Positions 33,200 through 45,367 of a stretch of DNA of 64,000 nt are shown here, piece by piece. Source of the stretch: Stenogyne calaminthoides (lineage: Eukaryota > Streptophyta > Magnoliopsida > Lamiales > Lamiaceae); assembly GCA_037126765.1 (NCBI GenBank), contig JBBCBC010000033.1, positions 9,004,085-9,068,084 on the forward strand. Direction: 5' to 3'. Under the pieces are notes generated by a model. It saw only the letters and a list, made by a program, of their open reading frames with translations. It was not told the origin of the DNA and made no database searches. The translations under genes and the position numbers were made by a program. The stretch's first letter is position 1. Every line of letters begins with the position of its first letter.

Positions 33200-35404
33200 C
33201 TATGATATCATTAATGTCAGCATCATTATCATCACCAGTTTGTTCATCGCCAAAATTGCTTCCTGCAACAAGGGGATCTCGCTCATTCTCTTCATGCACA
33301 TCACTTGGAACAACAAGAGGGACATCAAAGAAGAACCGGGGAGCATGGTGTTACTCCTCGATGGAAGCGTAAAGCAACCTTTCCCAAAAACTCTTCATAA
33401 CATTCAGCTCAGCAATCTGATCCTGCAAATTTTCAATTTTGTCAAGTATGAAAATCGCGGAATGGTTCTGAGACTTAGCGGAGAATTTCTCAAGTCAAGG
33501 TCACCATCGGTGTTGCCGGATTTGGTGCAACATCCGGATTTTGAAGCAGCCGGGTTCAACAATTTCGAGTGCTCGATTTCATCTCCTACATTAGGCCTCC
33601 TGTATGCCAAGTCAAGGATTTTGTTTCCTTTCAACAACACTTTGGAAATTCCTAAGTCAGGAATCATTCCACCAAGACTTTCAACAGGTTCCCTAGCAAT
33701 GTCTAACCTGTCCAGCAGAGCAAAGATCATACAAGGATATGGTAAAAGCACTTTTCTTACCACTGCACATTTCATAGCATTATCAAAGATTGTCCTCCCA
33801 GTTGAAATTGTTCATGACCACTATCATGTACATAAAAATAGCTTGAGCTTTAGTGATCTTGGTAGTGTTGGTAGTGGGCAAACTGGGTTTACACAACAAA
33901 CTTGTGAACAACTGAAAACAAACTTGTCAGCTTGGATGACAACACCCTTGTTGTCCATCTCCTTACCAAACCACCAGTAATAGCAGCCACACTCTCACTC
34001 AAAGTAGGAACAACATCTTCCTCGACATCAGGGGTTCTCAAAAATGCATTTATCACACGGATTAAAAAATTATACATCCTCTAAACCTCACATGCCCATA
34101 TCTCCTAGAATTTCTTCTACCCGGTTCTTTACTCAAATTGCATTAAAACTCATATACCCAAGTATCAAAAGAAAGGTGAAGCAAATTTGCATAAAGCATG
34201 TAAAAGGTTCTTTTCTCAAAGAATTGAATCGATTTTTGCCTATCAAATTCATAAACTTTCATTCTCCTTTCGGATAACAAAAAGTCTCCTTCTCATAACA
34301 ACAAATTTAGGACTATAAATACCATGATATGCATCATCACTATCATCATCATCGATTCGAGAAGATGTGTTACTGAACTACTTGAGCACGATTCATCGGG
34401 ATCGCCGAATCATCCTGGTTCATCCGATGGTGTTAAAAGACCGTGCTCAACATCTTCATCAACATCGAGTCAACCGCGGGTTCATGCCTCCTCTTTGTTC
34501 TCAACTCATTTTGTAGCTTTTGTAGTAGGCAGGATCATTTCGAACTTTGTCATCTTTTCATTTCTAATGACAAGTCGTGAAGGCGAATGATTTCATCGAG
34601 AACTCTCGAATCGCAGGGGCATTAACAATCCCATCATCATCATCATCATCATCGGCCCCTGGGGCTTTCGGATGCTTCACTTGGTTCACTTTTCTCGGCT
34701 CTTCTCAGCAGAGTGCTCCAACTTCCTCAGCCAGACTTCTCCTCTCCTCGGCCTTCTCCAAACTCTTTTACGATTCGGAGAATCGAATTACGGCAAATGG
34801 ATTTAGAGGCTTTTGTCTCGAGTAGTCAACCTTGGTCTTATAGCGGTTTGACCTTCTCCTTGGTTTTCTGAGGCTTCTCTTCCTCTTCGGCTTCTTGGAA
34901 GTACCAAAGCTTAACAATGTCGACCTTAGCCTTCTCTTCTCGGGCGGGCCCCTTGGAAATATCTTCCATCTCAATACCAGTTTGAGCATCGGGTTGCGTG
35001 GGCTTGACTTTTTCAGTGCTTGGTTTTGGATTTTCAGCCCCAACAATGAAATCATCGGGGAAAATGCCACGAGGAGGGTTCAAGGATGAGTAGTTAGAGA
35101 AAGGTAGGATATTAACCGGAAATTCTCCAAACATAATCGTCCAGAGAGTGTCGAGGCGTTGAAGTGAAATGATAAGCCTCTCGCTCACGTTCGGCGGATG
35201 TTCGGTTTCGGGGAATGGAACCGAAATTGGTTGGGGTTCAACGAATGCAGGTGTTGGGTTAGATGATTCAGCTGTAGGTGTAATATTTGGTGAATCGATC
35301 GAAGACGCCATTGATGCAAGAAGGTGAAGCGGGTTCACGATTTTAGGGTTTTCAGAGGAAGGGTTTGAAGGCGTGTTTGGTGAGGTGTTTTGATTTCCAG
35401 CCAT
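33200..35404 (-). pseudogene. Envelope-like ORF of SIRE-like element (broken)
   Basis: ATG at 35,404 starts MAGNQNTSPNTPSNPSSEN, a Ser/Pro-rich N-terminus. An acidic/basic Lys-Glu-rich segment follows (about 34,990-34,840; EAEEEEKPQKTKEKVKP). The frame then breaks several times. A more folded-looking segment lies at 33,775-33,404 (VLLPYPCMIFALLDRLDIA). SIRE elements carry an extra ORF here that has been called envelope-like; its role is unproven. I see no clear signal peptide or membrane span. It could instead be described as a plant transposon-associated gag-like protein. The plus-strand 246-codon frame over the same region is a shadow. Confidence 0.5.
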
Positions 35405-36349
35405 TTGCTCTATATATATCAAAAGTGTTAGTGACAAAATAGAATTAAAAATTCAATTCCAATTAATACTTTATGACAAAACCAAGAATACCACAACTTC
35501 TTCAAAACTTCAGTACGCAAAACTCAAAAACAAGTTTTTAGTATGAAAACCAACACCCATTCGATCCTTAAATAGAATTAGAAATCAAGTATGTTACAAG
35601 CCATGATCCCACAAAGTGAATGTTCTAGAAATGGAGATCATGGGGTGCAATGTGATGAAACCATCACTCCCCTTTACTTTCATCATCCAACAAACACGAT
35701 CGATCCCTGCTCATTTTTCACAAAAATGCTTGAAAAAGAATAAAACAATGTACAAAACCAAAATTAAATAAAGTGTGGCCAATTTTTTTGTATTAAATAA
35801 TCAATTTAATCAAAAAGCCACAATTTAAATAATCATTCAAGTAAAATCGATCCAAATCAAGTCAATGTTGCAATCAAGAGCGACACACACACACTTCAAC
35901 ATTCATTTTTCTTTTTACACGACCAATGTTGCACTTTTATCTTTTTCTTTTCTTTTTATATACTTAACTCATATTGATCCACCTTTTGAAAAGAGAACAT
36001 AATTAGTAGCGAACCCGTGCCCCCATAGTTACTTTCGATTGGATTAAGAGCAAATTGATCTCATATCAATCACCTTTTGAAAAAGAAGACATCGTAAGAA
36101 AAACTCTGTCTTTGCATAGTTATTCGATGAGAGATTACATCCAAAGTGTGTATTTATTTTTTGTTGTGCATTTAAGAAGTGTGTGTCCAGAAAATCACCA
36201 TGACCTAACTCAATAAGAATTCAACTCAAAAATCATATCCAAACCATGAGAATCGATCAAATCAACCAAGTGCTACAAAAATTAAATCAAATGTTGCTTC
36301 AAATGTTGTAACATTTGTTGCAACATCCACCCTACAGAACTCAGATAGT
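35405..36349 (-). other. Spacer between RNase H and envelope-like ORF
   Basis: AT-rich, no coding similarity seen. Such a spacer between pol and the extra ORF is expected in SIRE-type elements. It includes a GTTGCAACATTTG-type motif near 36,290-36,325. Confidence 0.5.
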
Positions 36350-37870
36350 ACACAAACCAAGAGATTTCTCGAAAGAAAGGAAAACCTCTCACGATCAAGG
36401 ACTTTAGTAAAAATATCGCAAGTTGATTATCGATTGGGAACATACTCTAACTTCACAATTTTCTTTTTCTACAAGGTCTTATGAAATGATGTTTTATACT
36501 TATGTTAGCAGGTAAAGAGAATGTTATCTTTGGGTTTTTAGAATTGTTAATAGCACTAGTATTATCACAAAACACAGTCAGAATATCATTCTCAAGTCCA
36601 TAGTCATCAAACATCTTTTTCAACCACAAAAGTTGTGTACAACAACTACCACCCCGATAATGTACTCGACTCTGCGTTATATATTGTGAAACACAATTTT
36701 GTTTTCTTACTATGCAGAAATCAAGTTGTTACCCATGTAAAAGCAACCACCACTTGTGCTTTTTCTATCATCAATGTCTCGGACCAATCAAAGATCACTA
36801 TATCCAACAAGATTAATTTTGCTTGTGTCTTTGTATACCATATACCAAGATGCATTGTTCCAACAACATATCGATAATCGTCTTCCACGGCATTCATGTG
36901 AGATTCCTTTGGATTAACTTGGTACCAAAGACAAACACAAACACTATACATAATGTCAGTCTACTAGAGGTGAGATATGAAGACTACCTATCATGGATGC
37001 ATGCGATTGTGATCAACATCTTGACCATCTTGTCTTTTGTTCAACTTCGAGTTGATCCCATAGGTGTTTTCATATTCTTCGAATTCTCAAGACCAAATCT
37101 CTTAACGGGTTTTTAAGATATTTACTTTTGGCAAATGAAGATTCCATCATTTTTTGCTTGATCTGCAGAACCCAAAAATAATTCAAGTCTCAACTATGGT
37201 CATCTCAAATGTAGATGACATTGCCTCAACAAATTCATTCAAAGATCTTGTCAAATGTTGCTCCAAACATCGTGTCATCAACATATATTTGTGCAATCAT
37301 CAACCCTTCATCAACAACGTTTTAATAAACAAAGTCATGTACGCTTCTCCTCTAACAAAACCAAGCTATGAAAGAAAGTTAGTCAATCTGCCATACTAAG
37401 GTATAGGAGCTTGTTTCAAGTCATACAATGCTTTCTTAAGCTTATAAACATGATCAGGATAGTGAAGATCTTCAAATCCTAAGGGCTGTTCAACATAAGC
37501 TTCTTCATTCAAGATACCATTAAAAATGCAGTCTTTACATCCATTTGATGCAATTTGTTATTGATAAAACATGCAATAGCCAACAACAATCTAATAGATT
37601 CAATCCTAGCTACAGGTGCAAACGTTTCATCAAAATCAATACCCTGAACTTGAGTGTATCCTTGGGCAACCAATCTAGCCTTATTTCTTACTATGTTTCC
37701 AGACTTATCAGTTTTGTTCTTAAAAATCCACTTTGTTCCAATGACATTAGTGTTACCAGGTCTTGGAACTAGTGTCCAAACATCATTTCTCTCAAACTGA
37801 TTAAGTTCTTCATGCATAGCATTTATCCAATTTTCATCATTTAAGTCTTCTTTGACATTTTTAGGCTCAA
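36350..37870 (-). pseudogene. RT-RNase H of SIRE-like element (broken)
   Basis: RT opens at 37,817 with MHEELNQFERNDVWTLVPRP, CKWIFK-like GTKWIFKNK, KARLVAQGYTQVQGIDF, DETFAPVARIESIR and HQMDVKTAFL, which ends at a shift near 37,510. An EQPLGFED, YKLKKALY segment follows near 37,430-37,490, and a degenerate YVDDTMFGA-like catalytic box near 37,275-37,300. The RNase H remnant has ESHMNAV and YVVGTMHLGIWY at 36,905-36,835, a VGYSD-like motif near 36,790, and an integrity-lost C-terminus reaching about 36,360 (DRERFSFL). Confidence 0.82.
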
Positions 37871-38400
37871 TTACAGAATGATAGCATTGAAATTAACCAT
37901 GTTGCACATAGAAGACATACAAACAAATCTCACCACATCTTTTGAACTTACCCTTCTTCTGGTTTGTACTCCAACAGAAGAATCACCAATGATTTGGTTT
38001 GAAGGATGGCTTTTCATGATTCTGGAAGCAGGTACATTGTCATGAGTGTATTAAGTATTGCTTACGAACTTTATGTTTTTGGATTTTTCGAGAGAATGTT
38101 GTCCAAGACGCCGTGGCATTAGGTGTAACATCCTTTGAATTTCGAAAATTTCGATTCCAATGAGAATCTCAATATGCCGAACACATCTTCGTCGATTACT
38201 TTTTCCTTCTATGTTAGTTGTATCATCAAAAACAAAATTCACAGATTCTTGAGCAGTGTTTAACCTAAGGTTGAAAATTTATAGGTTTTACTATTTTCTA
38301 GAATAGCCTTTAAAAAAAAACCTTTGTCACTTTTAGAGTCAAACTTTCGGTTGATCTCTATCATTTAGAATATAACACACACAACCAAACACATGAAAGT
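37871..38400 (-). other. Integrase-RT linker of SIRE-like element
   Basis: Low-conservation linker with broken frames. SNQIIGDSSVGVQTRRR-like residues are visible at about 37,950-38,000, the usual sequence before RT in this lineage. Confidence 0.55.
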
Positions 38401-38960
38401 ATTTGATTTGGTTTCTTGTTGTTCAGAATCTCATAAGTTGTTTTTGAACTTTGTGGCCTCATAAAAACCCCTGTTAATAATATAGCATGCAGTGTTTAAT
38501 GCTTTTAGCCAAAAACCTTTTAGAAAGATATTTAGCTTGCAACATTACCCCTAGCCATTTCTTGAAGAGTTATATTCTTCCTTTCAGCTATTCCATTTTG
38601 TTGTGGAGTTTTAGGAGAAGAAAACTCATGCATTATACCCTTCTTTTCACAGAAATCAGAAAATAAGCTATTTTCAAATTTTCTACCATGATCTGACCTA
38701 ATCTTACTCACTTTTAAGTTGTATACAGTTTTAAACCTTTTATACAAAACTTTAAAAGCAGCAAAAGTTTCAGATTTTTCTTTCAAAAACTCAATCCAGG
38801 TATATTTAGAGAAATCATCTACCACAACCAATGAATACCTTTTACCTCCAAGACTTTCTGTTTCCATAGGACCCATAAGATCCATATGTAGCAGCTCAAA
38901 ACATCGTGTTGTCGAACAATGTGACAACATCTTGTGTGACATTGGAATCTGTTTACCTTT
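38401..38960 (-). pseudogene. Integrase of SIRE-like element
   Basis: The frame 38,942-38,532 has the first catalytic Asp in LLHMDLMGPME, then YSLVVVDDFSKYTWIEFLK. The second Asp is in KIRSDHGRKFEN and the Glu in QQNGIAERKN, the usual D,D,E set. A stop at 38,961 separates it from the upstream protease frame. The C-terminal part (GVCYIL-, FECVCYILND-like) continues in broken frames to about 38,400. Confidence 0.87.
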
Positions 38961-40004
38961 CTAACAAGAACAACAAATCATGGTTTCTCCAATATTCAGC
39001 TTTGGTAAACCTCTTACAACACCAACCTTCACAAGTTTCTGGATATTCCTGTAGTTAACATGTCCAAGTTTTTGATGCCATAAAACTTCTTCAGCATTAT
39101 TGGCAAGATTGCAAACATTGTTAGTTCCAATAATATAACAATTATCAATTGACCTATTACCAGTCATAAGACACTCATTTTCATTATTCTGAACATAACA
39201 AGAATTCTTATTAAACTTGACATGCAAATTTTCATCACATAGTTGACTTATACTAATCAAATTAGCAAGAAAACCTTCAACACGTAAGGCATTAGACAGT
39301 TTAGGAAATCCTTCAACATTGAGAGTACCTTTCCCAACAATTTTCCCTTTGGAACCACCACCATAAGTGACATTTCCTCCATCAAATTTCTCATAATCAG
39401 ACAGGAAATTCACTTGACCAGTCATGTGCCTAAAACAACCACTATCAAAGTACCATAAACCAGGCACACATGCTTTCAGAGATGTATACACAACATTACA
39501 AGTCATATTTAATTTACTGACACATTCAGTTTTAGCACATTGTGACTCAGAAACTTCAGTTTGTAACACCTTCATGTCCACTTTCAATTTATCACAAAAT
39601 GGACGAATATGACCATGACCAAAATAATAGTGACACACATACTTCTTTTTAATATAAACTTTTGTTTCCACTTGAGCTTCAACATTAGTCTTTTCTCCAG
39701 CTTTAACAAATTTCACAGGTTTAAAGCTTTTAGAAGTATTTTTAAAACCAAGACCAGAAGTATTAGATTTACCAACCATCAAAGCATCTTTTAAAACTTC
39801 AGTACTTTTGGCATATTTCTTGAAACACAAGGTTGAACTTTTCAATTCTTCCTTAAGTTTAGAAATTTCCAAATCCTTTCTTGTTAAGACGACTTCAAGT
39901 TTGGTTAGTGAGTCTCTCAAGTCATCATTTTCCTTAGTCGTAGACTTTAGAATCTGATTTTGAGATTCCCATTTATCAAACAAATCTTTACAACTTTGAT
40001 CCAC
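38961..40004 (-). pseudogene. gag C-terminus, protease and pre-integrase of SIRE-like element
   Basis: 347 codons. Residues about 1-75 form a heptad-like, Lys/Glu/Leu-rich coiled coil. A second zinc knuckle at about 123-136 has lost one Cys (CHYYFGHGHIRPFC where CX2C is expected). The protease active site is WYFDSGCFRHMTG (about 186-198). GGGSKGKIVGKGTL and NLISISQLCDENL follow. Pre-integrase LWHQKLGHVNYRNIQ is near 310-325. A stop follows CCSC at 38,961, where the frame should run into integrase. Confidence 0.87.
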
Positions 40005-40093
40005 ATGATTATTTATTCATAGCAGATGTTCCTTTATCATCATTTAAACCATTAAAACAGTTAGAGTTTTATTTTAACAATCTTCATCTAATG

Positions 40094-41306
40094 TTACTCG
40101 GATGTGGTAACATTTGTTTCAACATCAGAATCAGAATAGTCCGGATCATCATCTAAAGAATCATCATAATCTATTCTAGCATAGAATGCACGTTCTTCAT
40201 TTTGTTCTTCATGCTCTTCATCAGATTCATCACTTAAAGTAGCATTGAAGTTCAATTTCAGTTTAAGCAAGGTATTAGCACATTCATTCGCATAATGAAA
40301 ATACCCATGACATGCATTACATTGAACAGACTTTTTATACTCAGGGTCAACTTTGTCATATCTGCCTTTGATTTCATTACCAATTTGCCTTGGTTGGAAT
40401 GCATTACCTTTCTTTTCAAAGGTTTGTGGAGAGTTCTTGATCCGAATCTTTGGTTGAATGTTGCCTCTGAACTTGTTAATCTTCTTTTTCATAAGAGCTT
40501 TGAATTGGCTTGTCATAAAAGCAATGTACTCTTCGAGGTTGGAACATATGTCAGCAACATCATCCTCGAATAAACCGGTCACAATAGCACTTGCTTTCAA
40601 GATTTGAAGATGTTTCACCTTTGAACACCACTTTCTTTTGATCACTTTGTCATCCTTCTCGGTTGTATTCATCTCATACGACGTGAGGATGCTAATCAAT
40701 TCATTTTGACTTAGTGTATTTGTATCCCTTGCCTCTTCAATTGCACAAATCTTTGCATCGGCGTTTTAGGCACAAGACGCAAAAATCTTATGAACTAATC
40801 TCATTGGAGATGGGATCTCCAAGAGATTAAGCTTCATTTGCAATTTCGATGACCCGTTCATTGTAAGAAGAAATTGTTTCATCCTCCTTCATCTTCAAGT
40901 TCTCGAACTTTGTCCCAAGCATTCGAAGTCGGACCATTGAACACTATCCTAACCTTCATTTGTGCTCTTTGCAATCTATCCCAAGCTTCTTTTTTGAGAT
41001 ACACATGTTGATATGATCTTGAACATGGTCATATCAACTCGATGTGAATATTGCATTTAAAGCTTTAGAATTGTAGCTAGCAGTTGTACTTTTCATCATT
41101 AGTCCAATCCGCCAAGCGTTTGGTAATCTCTCCTTCTTCAATCCGCAACATTCTTAGGAGGTGTCCATCGAAAAGTATACTTCTCGAAACACGTTCATCA
41201 ATTGAATTGATATACATTCTCATCTTTGGTTTAATACGCATAGTTTGTACCATCAAGAATTGGTGGTCTCAAACTTTATTGGAGTAAGTGGATATTCCAT
41301 TGCCAT
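40094..41306 (-). pseudogene. gag of SIRE-like element
   Basis: ATG at 41,306 begins MAMEYPLTPIKFETTN. The frame then breaks and is recovered in the 201-codon frame 40,699-40,094. That frame has a basic middle (KALMKKKINKFRGN), a complete knuckle CNACHGYFHYANEC (CX2CX4HX4C) at about residues 128-141, and a strongly acidic tail (DESDEEHEEQNEERAF). Gag would build the particle. A stop and about 90 bp separate it from the next frame. Confidence 0.83.
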
Positions 41307-41679
41307 AACAAAACAACACACTTGACACGAGGATCTAACTTAGTAAAATCAAGTTTTGGCTATGGTGCTGTTGAAAAGTGTGATGTCTTGGGGTTGTGTT
41401 TAGTAAAAACGAGAGTAATGTTACCTTTGAATGTTGTGACACTCAAAGTAACATTCAAAAGCGATGTAAACAAATTAAGACTTTAAACACAAACACGAAT
41501 TTTAATAAGACTTTACACAATCTATATCAATATAGATTGTGAAGCCCTATGGCCAAAAATCACTATTTATTAAAAATAATGAGTACAAAGAGGTTCACAA
41601 ACCCTCTTGAAACAAGATCAAGCATATGATATATAAGGCTAGGTGTATTTCTACACTACCAAATGATCTATTCTAAGAA
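41307..41679 (-). other. Leader/5' boundary of SIRE-like element
   Basis: No gene. A degenerate primer-site-like stretch may lie at about 41,352-41,372 but cannot be confirmed. A short palindrome CACAATCTATATCAATATAGATTGTG lies at about 41,517-41,542 (10-bp arms). No 5' LTR was delimited. Confidence 0.4.
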
Positions 41680-44440
41680 CAAATCTAGCACCAACTCGAG
41701 ATCATCATCCTGTTCACTTTTCCGGCCCTGATCAACGGGATCACCCTTGGCTCCACCATCCTGATCATCATCCTCTTCATCGGTGAGAGGGTCCCCGATC
41801 ATCACTCTTTCAGGGAGGTGGGAGAAAATGACAAGTCCCGAAGATCGCCAAAGGCTCTTGGTCGGGGTAGGCGGGGTCGTCGACCAAATACTTCTCGAGG
41901 TCCGGATGAAAGGCCTCAACTGATGGGCGAGAGTGTCCGCCTCAGACGGAGGGCATCTGCGAAAGCACAAATATAGGAATAATTGGACATCGAATCCACA
42001 TACTCTTCCGTACCCATTTTTGAGTTTTGAAGGCCCAGTCGGGTGTTAGTCTCCTCGGCCATTAAAAGTTGTTGGGCAAGCAAGACCTTTTCCGTCAGAT
42101 CTCCTTTTCGGGACCTTAGCCTCTGAAAATTGTTGGTCCGAAGTGGCCCGAACTTCCCGGATTTTCTTCATCTCTTCCGGAGTTGGTGTAATTCCTCCTA
42201 ACCATGACGCAATTCCTCCCGAGCCAAATTTATCTCTTCATGAAGCTTTGCTAAGCTCCTCCACCTTGTCCTTGAAGCTTATTGTGTAAGTATGAGAAAC
42301 TTACTATGGAAGTTGGACACCGCCAGAAAAGTATTCTCCAAAATCACCATTGATCGGCCTTGATGAACTAATCACAAGGCAAGACGCCTCAGCATCGATA
42401 GACCATCGAGCGCTTCCTCGAGGTCGGTCGTCCATGACTGAATTGGAGCTTCACAAGCTCGCTGAACATGGTCGAGCAATTATGGAATGTTAGTGACCAT
42501 GGAGGAGCAGAAGTAGTTCATCAAATCGTAAGATCGAGGCGTTTTTACATAAACACTGGGAAAAGCTTCACAATTGCGGCGGAATAAATGAAACGCAGCG
42601 TAAAGCAAAAGAAAGAAAATAGAATTACTGTCACCAAGATACATAATCCCCCGAGGTAAGGCGTGGCCGCCTGCAGGCGTGAACCCTAAAGTAGGCGGAG
42701 CACGAGGATCGAGTGTAACCGTGGGGGTGCGTTTATGTTCGCCTCCACAAATGGAATTTCCTCCCCGAGGGAGGCATGCTCTTTGGTGAAATTCCCCAAC
42801 AAGAAGCGTTTCGCTTTGGTGCACTTGGGGTTCTCGTGCTCAGGAGCACCTTATACGTACCCTACGGAAGAGGGGCTCGCCACATGCCTTGGTTGACCGA
42901 ACGAGTAATTCTTTTGGGCCTACTTGACTTTAAGAAGTTAGTGTACTTCCGTGCTCGCCTAAATCCTTACCATCTCGCTTGGATTTCTCCTTCGCCATCT
43001 CGGTATGCTCTCAGACTGCTGACAAGAATGGTGACGGTAGGAAAAAAAAAAAGGAATTTTTAGGAAATAGTACTTGAGAAAATTATGCCTAAAAGATTAA
43101 AGTATGAGTGGATGTCTGGGGGGGTCAAGACCGACCCGGTGATGAGGGAGGCAATTACAACCCTCCCTTTTTCCCCGCCCTAAAGATTTAATGTATCCAC
43201 CGAAGCGCCACGAAGTAAGGCTCAAGATCAATCTACCAGTAATCGCTAAAATACCCGTCTTTTGTTTCCTGATCTGTGATAGCGTGAAATCCTGAAACAG
43301 AAAAAGCAAGTTAGAATCAGTCCACAAAACAATTAGAAAAAAAATTCACGTAGGACGACAAACTCTAAAGTTAGCCGGAATGTCCAGCGAAACTTTTCGG
43401 ATCATGGTTCAAGCGGGACTTCTCCCATCCCCCTCTTTAACGAATTTCTCCTTCCGGTCCTTAACTTTGCTCGCAGACATCCTCAATAACCTTACGGTGT
43501 GTAAGGTTCACGCATAAATAACCACCGTGCTCACCCTTAGGTCTGGACAAGTGTACTATTTAGCAAGTTCAATCTTGTAGGATGATACCGAGATGTCTTC
43601 TTGCCAAATAAAGTTAGAAAACTCATCACCATATTCCACCCATTTGGTATCAATTGAGTGATGGTAATGCTACACTCAACGAGCAAACGGGTGATCGTCG
43701 GATGAAGAGGAATCGAGAGGCGCCTCGCGTGATATCAAAATTTACGCCACACAACCGGGAGAGGCCGATCCGCCGCCCATCGTGTTCGGGCACCCGGAAA
43801 AATACATATTTTTCGGAGTTTCATAAGCCCGGTATAATGACCGAACCAATCCGCGATCGATCACACTCATAATTTTACTTTGGAATTTTCATTCTCAATG
43901 GCAATCTGGTGAGGTTGATCAGATCGATCAATATTATACCAAGAACTATATTTCGCGAAACTCCAAAGTATATATAATTAACCTAGGGGATTGCGAATTG
44001 CACACCTCCGAAGCTCGAATTCTGCTTTCGGCCTCAAAAGACGATTCGCTTCGCCATTGACCTCTACATTTCACTCACTTACGCCCTCGACTCTATACTC
44101 GGCCTTAACATTATGCTCGTTAATCTCTTTTAGCATCGGATTTAAGCTAGCCTTATAAATCCACGCGCCGAGCGGCATTCTTGGCGAAGAAACATCCTCG
44201 TCGGAATCATTAGGAAGTTGGGTCGAAAGTTAATTCTCGATCCAACTCATTTATCACCTCCCGGAATTAGAGGATAGAACGGGCGAATGGTCATCGAACC
44301 CTCCGTGAGGTCTCGATGAAGAGGCGTCCACCCTCGACGGACCCGCCCGCCCGCAGTGATTGGGTGGCAAGATGAAGACGTCGACTGGGGTTTTTGACCC
44401 CTGAGTCGGATAAAGAATCAAAAGTGGCGAGGCGAGATGG
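41680..44440 (-). pseudogene. Gypsy-type transposon gag remnant
   Basis: ATG near 44,436 opens MPSRLATFDSLSDSG. Broken minus-strand frames follow. Near 43,860-43,790 a block reads DRGLVRSLYRAYETPKNMYF, which resembles the plant putative gypsy-type transposon domain (PF04195) as I recall it. At 42,290-42,050 a charged coiled coil appears in shifting frames (KVEELSKL, REELRHG). At 41,970-41,680 an acidic C-terminus ends DDDLELVLDLFLE. The middle, 42,480-43,060, has no recognisable motif. Protease and RT are absent. Assignment rests on motif style only. Confidence 0.42.
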
Positions 44441-44462
44441 CATGATGAAAAAAATATAAAAA

Positions 44463-45367
44463 AAATTATTACCTAAAGAAATTTATCGTCGGAGAAGATG
44501 AAGTCGCGGGAGTTCCTCAAAATAAGAAGGAGAAATAAAAGTGAAAAGTGGTTTATATAGTTTTCGAATCGGGGTTTTTACTTTAAAAATTCAAAAACCC
44601 CTCGATTCTCGAAACCTCGATCCCCGTGGCGCAGGATTTTCTCTCGAAAAACTACGAGGACTATCTACTTGAGATCGCCCCTTGGGGATCAAGGCGACGC
44701 CGGTTCCCCCTCAAAGACATCGACGGTCGGCCCCCATGGCTAATGCAAAGGGGGTATTGTTGTGCACATAAACAACTTTCTTGCCACGTGTTCGCGGGAC
44801 GAGCACATGGACTAATAAATCAAAGGCACGCTGACCCAGCTGGACATGTGCAACCTAGCAATGAGCTCGGCAGGTGTACGCCGTCCCACATGTCCTCATG
44901 TATGGCGCTAGTCCACATGTCTCGATAATGAGCTTCGTAAAAACAAAGCAAAAACCGGAGGTTGCGACCATAGTAAATGTGTCGCCCGATAAAACCAATA
45001 TTACTTTACCAAGCCGGGCAAACACAAGAAGTGGCCGAAAGCGTAACGCCAAATGAACAAAGCGGGGAGACCCACTAACGCACTTTCCAAAGTGAGCAGA
45101 GAAAGGAAGACTGTGGATGTACCTTCAAGATTTAACGAGAGGAGAAGAAGACGCAAGCGTGCTTTTAGACAAACCGAAAGGGAAGACTTGTGGCCACGCT
45201 TAGCAGATCAACATAGAACACCCATGTCCACCACCCAGAGAACACCGGACCAAGCCACCTACTACGCTAACACCACTGGCGACAAGTCAAAGCCTTCACC
45301 AAAGCAAAGGCGTATGTCAACCAAGGAAGCACTATAGAAAATGTGGAAATACTACGGTACTCTTTGC
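44463..45367 (-). other. LTR/leader-like region (copy B of 1-924)
   Basis: Counterpart of 1-924, here seen in its native context directly beyond the start of the gypsy-type gag. The 39-bp repeat (about 45,055-45,200) and 26-bp repeat (about 44,875-44,925) are degraded at CTG/CAG positions. No gene. Confidence 0.5.

Larger units (their letters stand above)
33106..41360 (-). mobile_element. SIRE-like Ty1/copia element (minus, degenerate)
   Basis: In the minus direction: gag (41,306-40,094), coiled-coil/protease (40,004-38,961), integrase, RT, RNase H (to about 36,350), then a separate ORF with the position and style of the SIRE envelope-like gene (35,404-33,200), then polypurine tracts. SIRE recognition rests on the protease-region motif GGGSKGKIVGKGTL followed by NLISISQLCDENL, and on a second zinc-knuckle-like motif before the protease. 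All frames are interrupted. It is not part of the A/B repeat within this window. Confidence 0.78.

Noticed and set aside
33240..33980. 246-codon plus-strand ORF
   Set aside because: Antisense to the envelope-like ORF of the minus-strand SIRE-like element; no recognisable domain.
33200..35404. Endogenous virus envelope
   Set aside because: Position and neighbours fit the extra ORF of a plant SIRE retrotransposon; no signal peptide or membrane span was seen.
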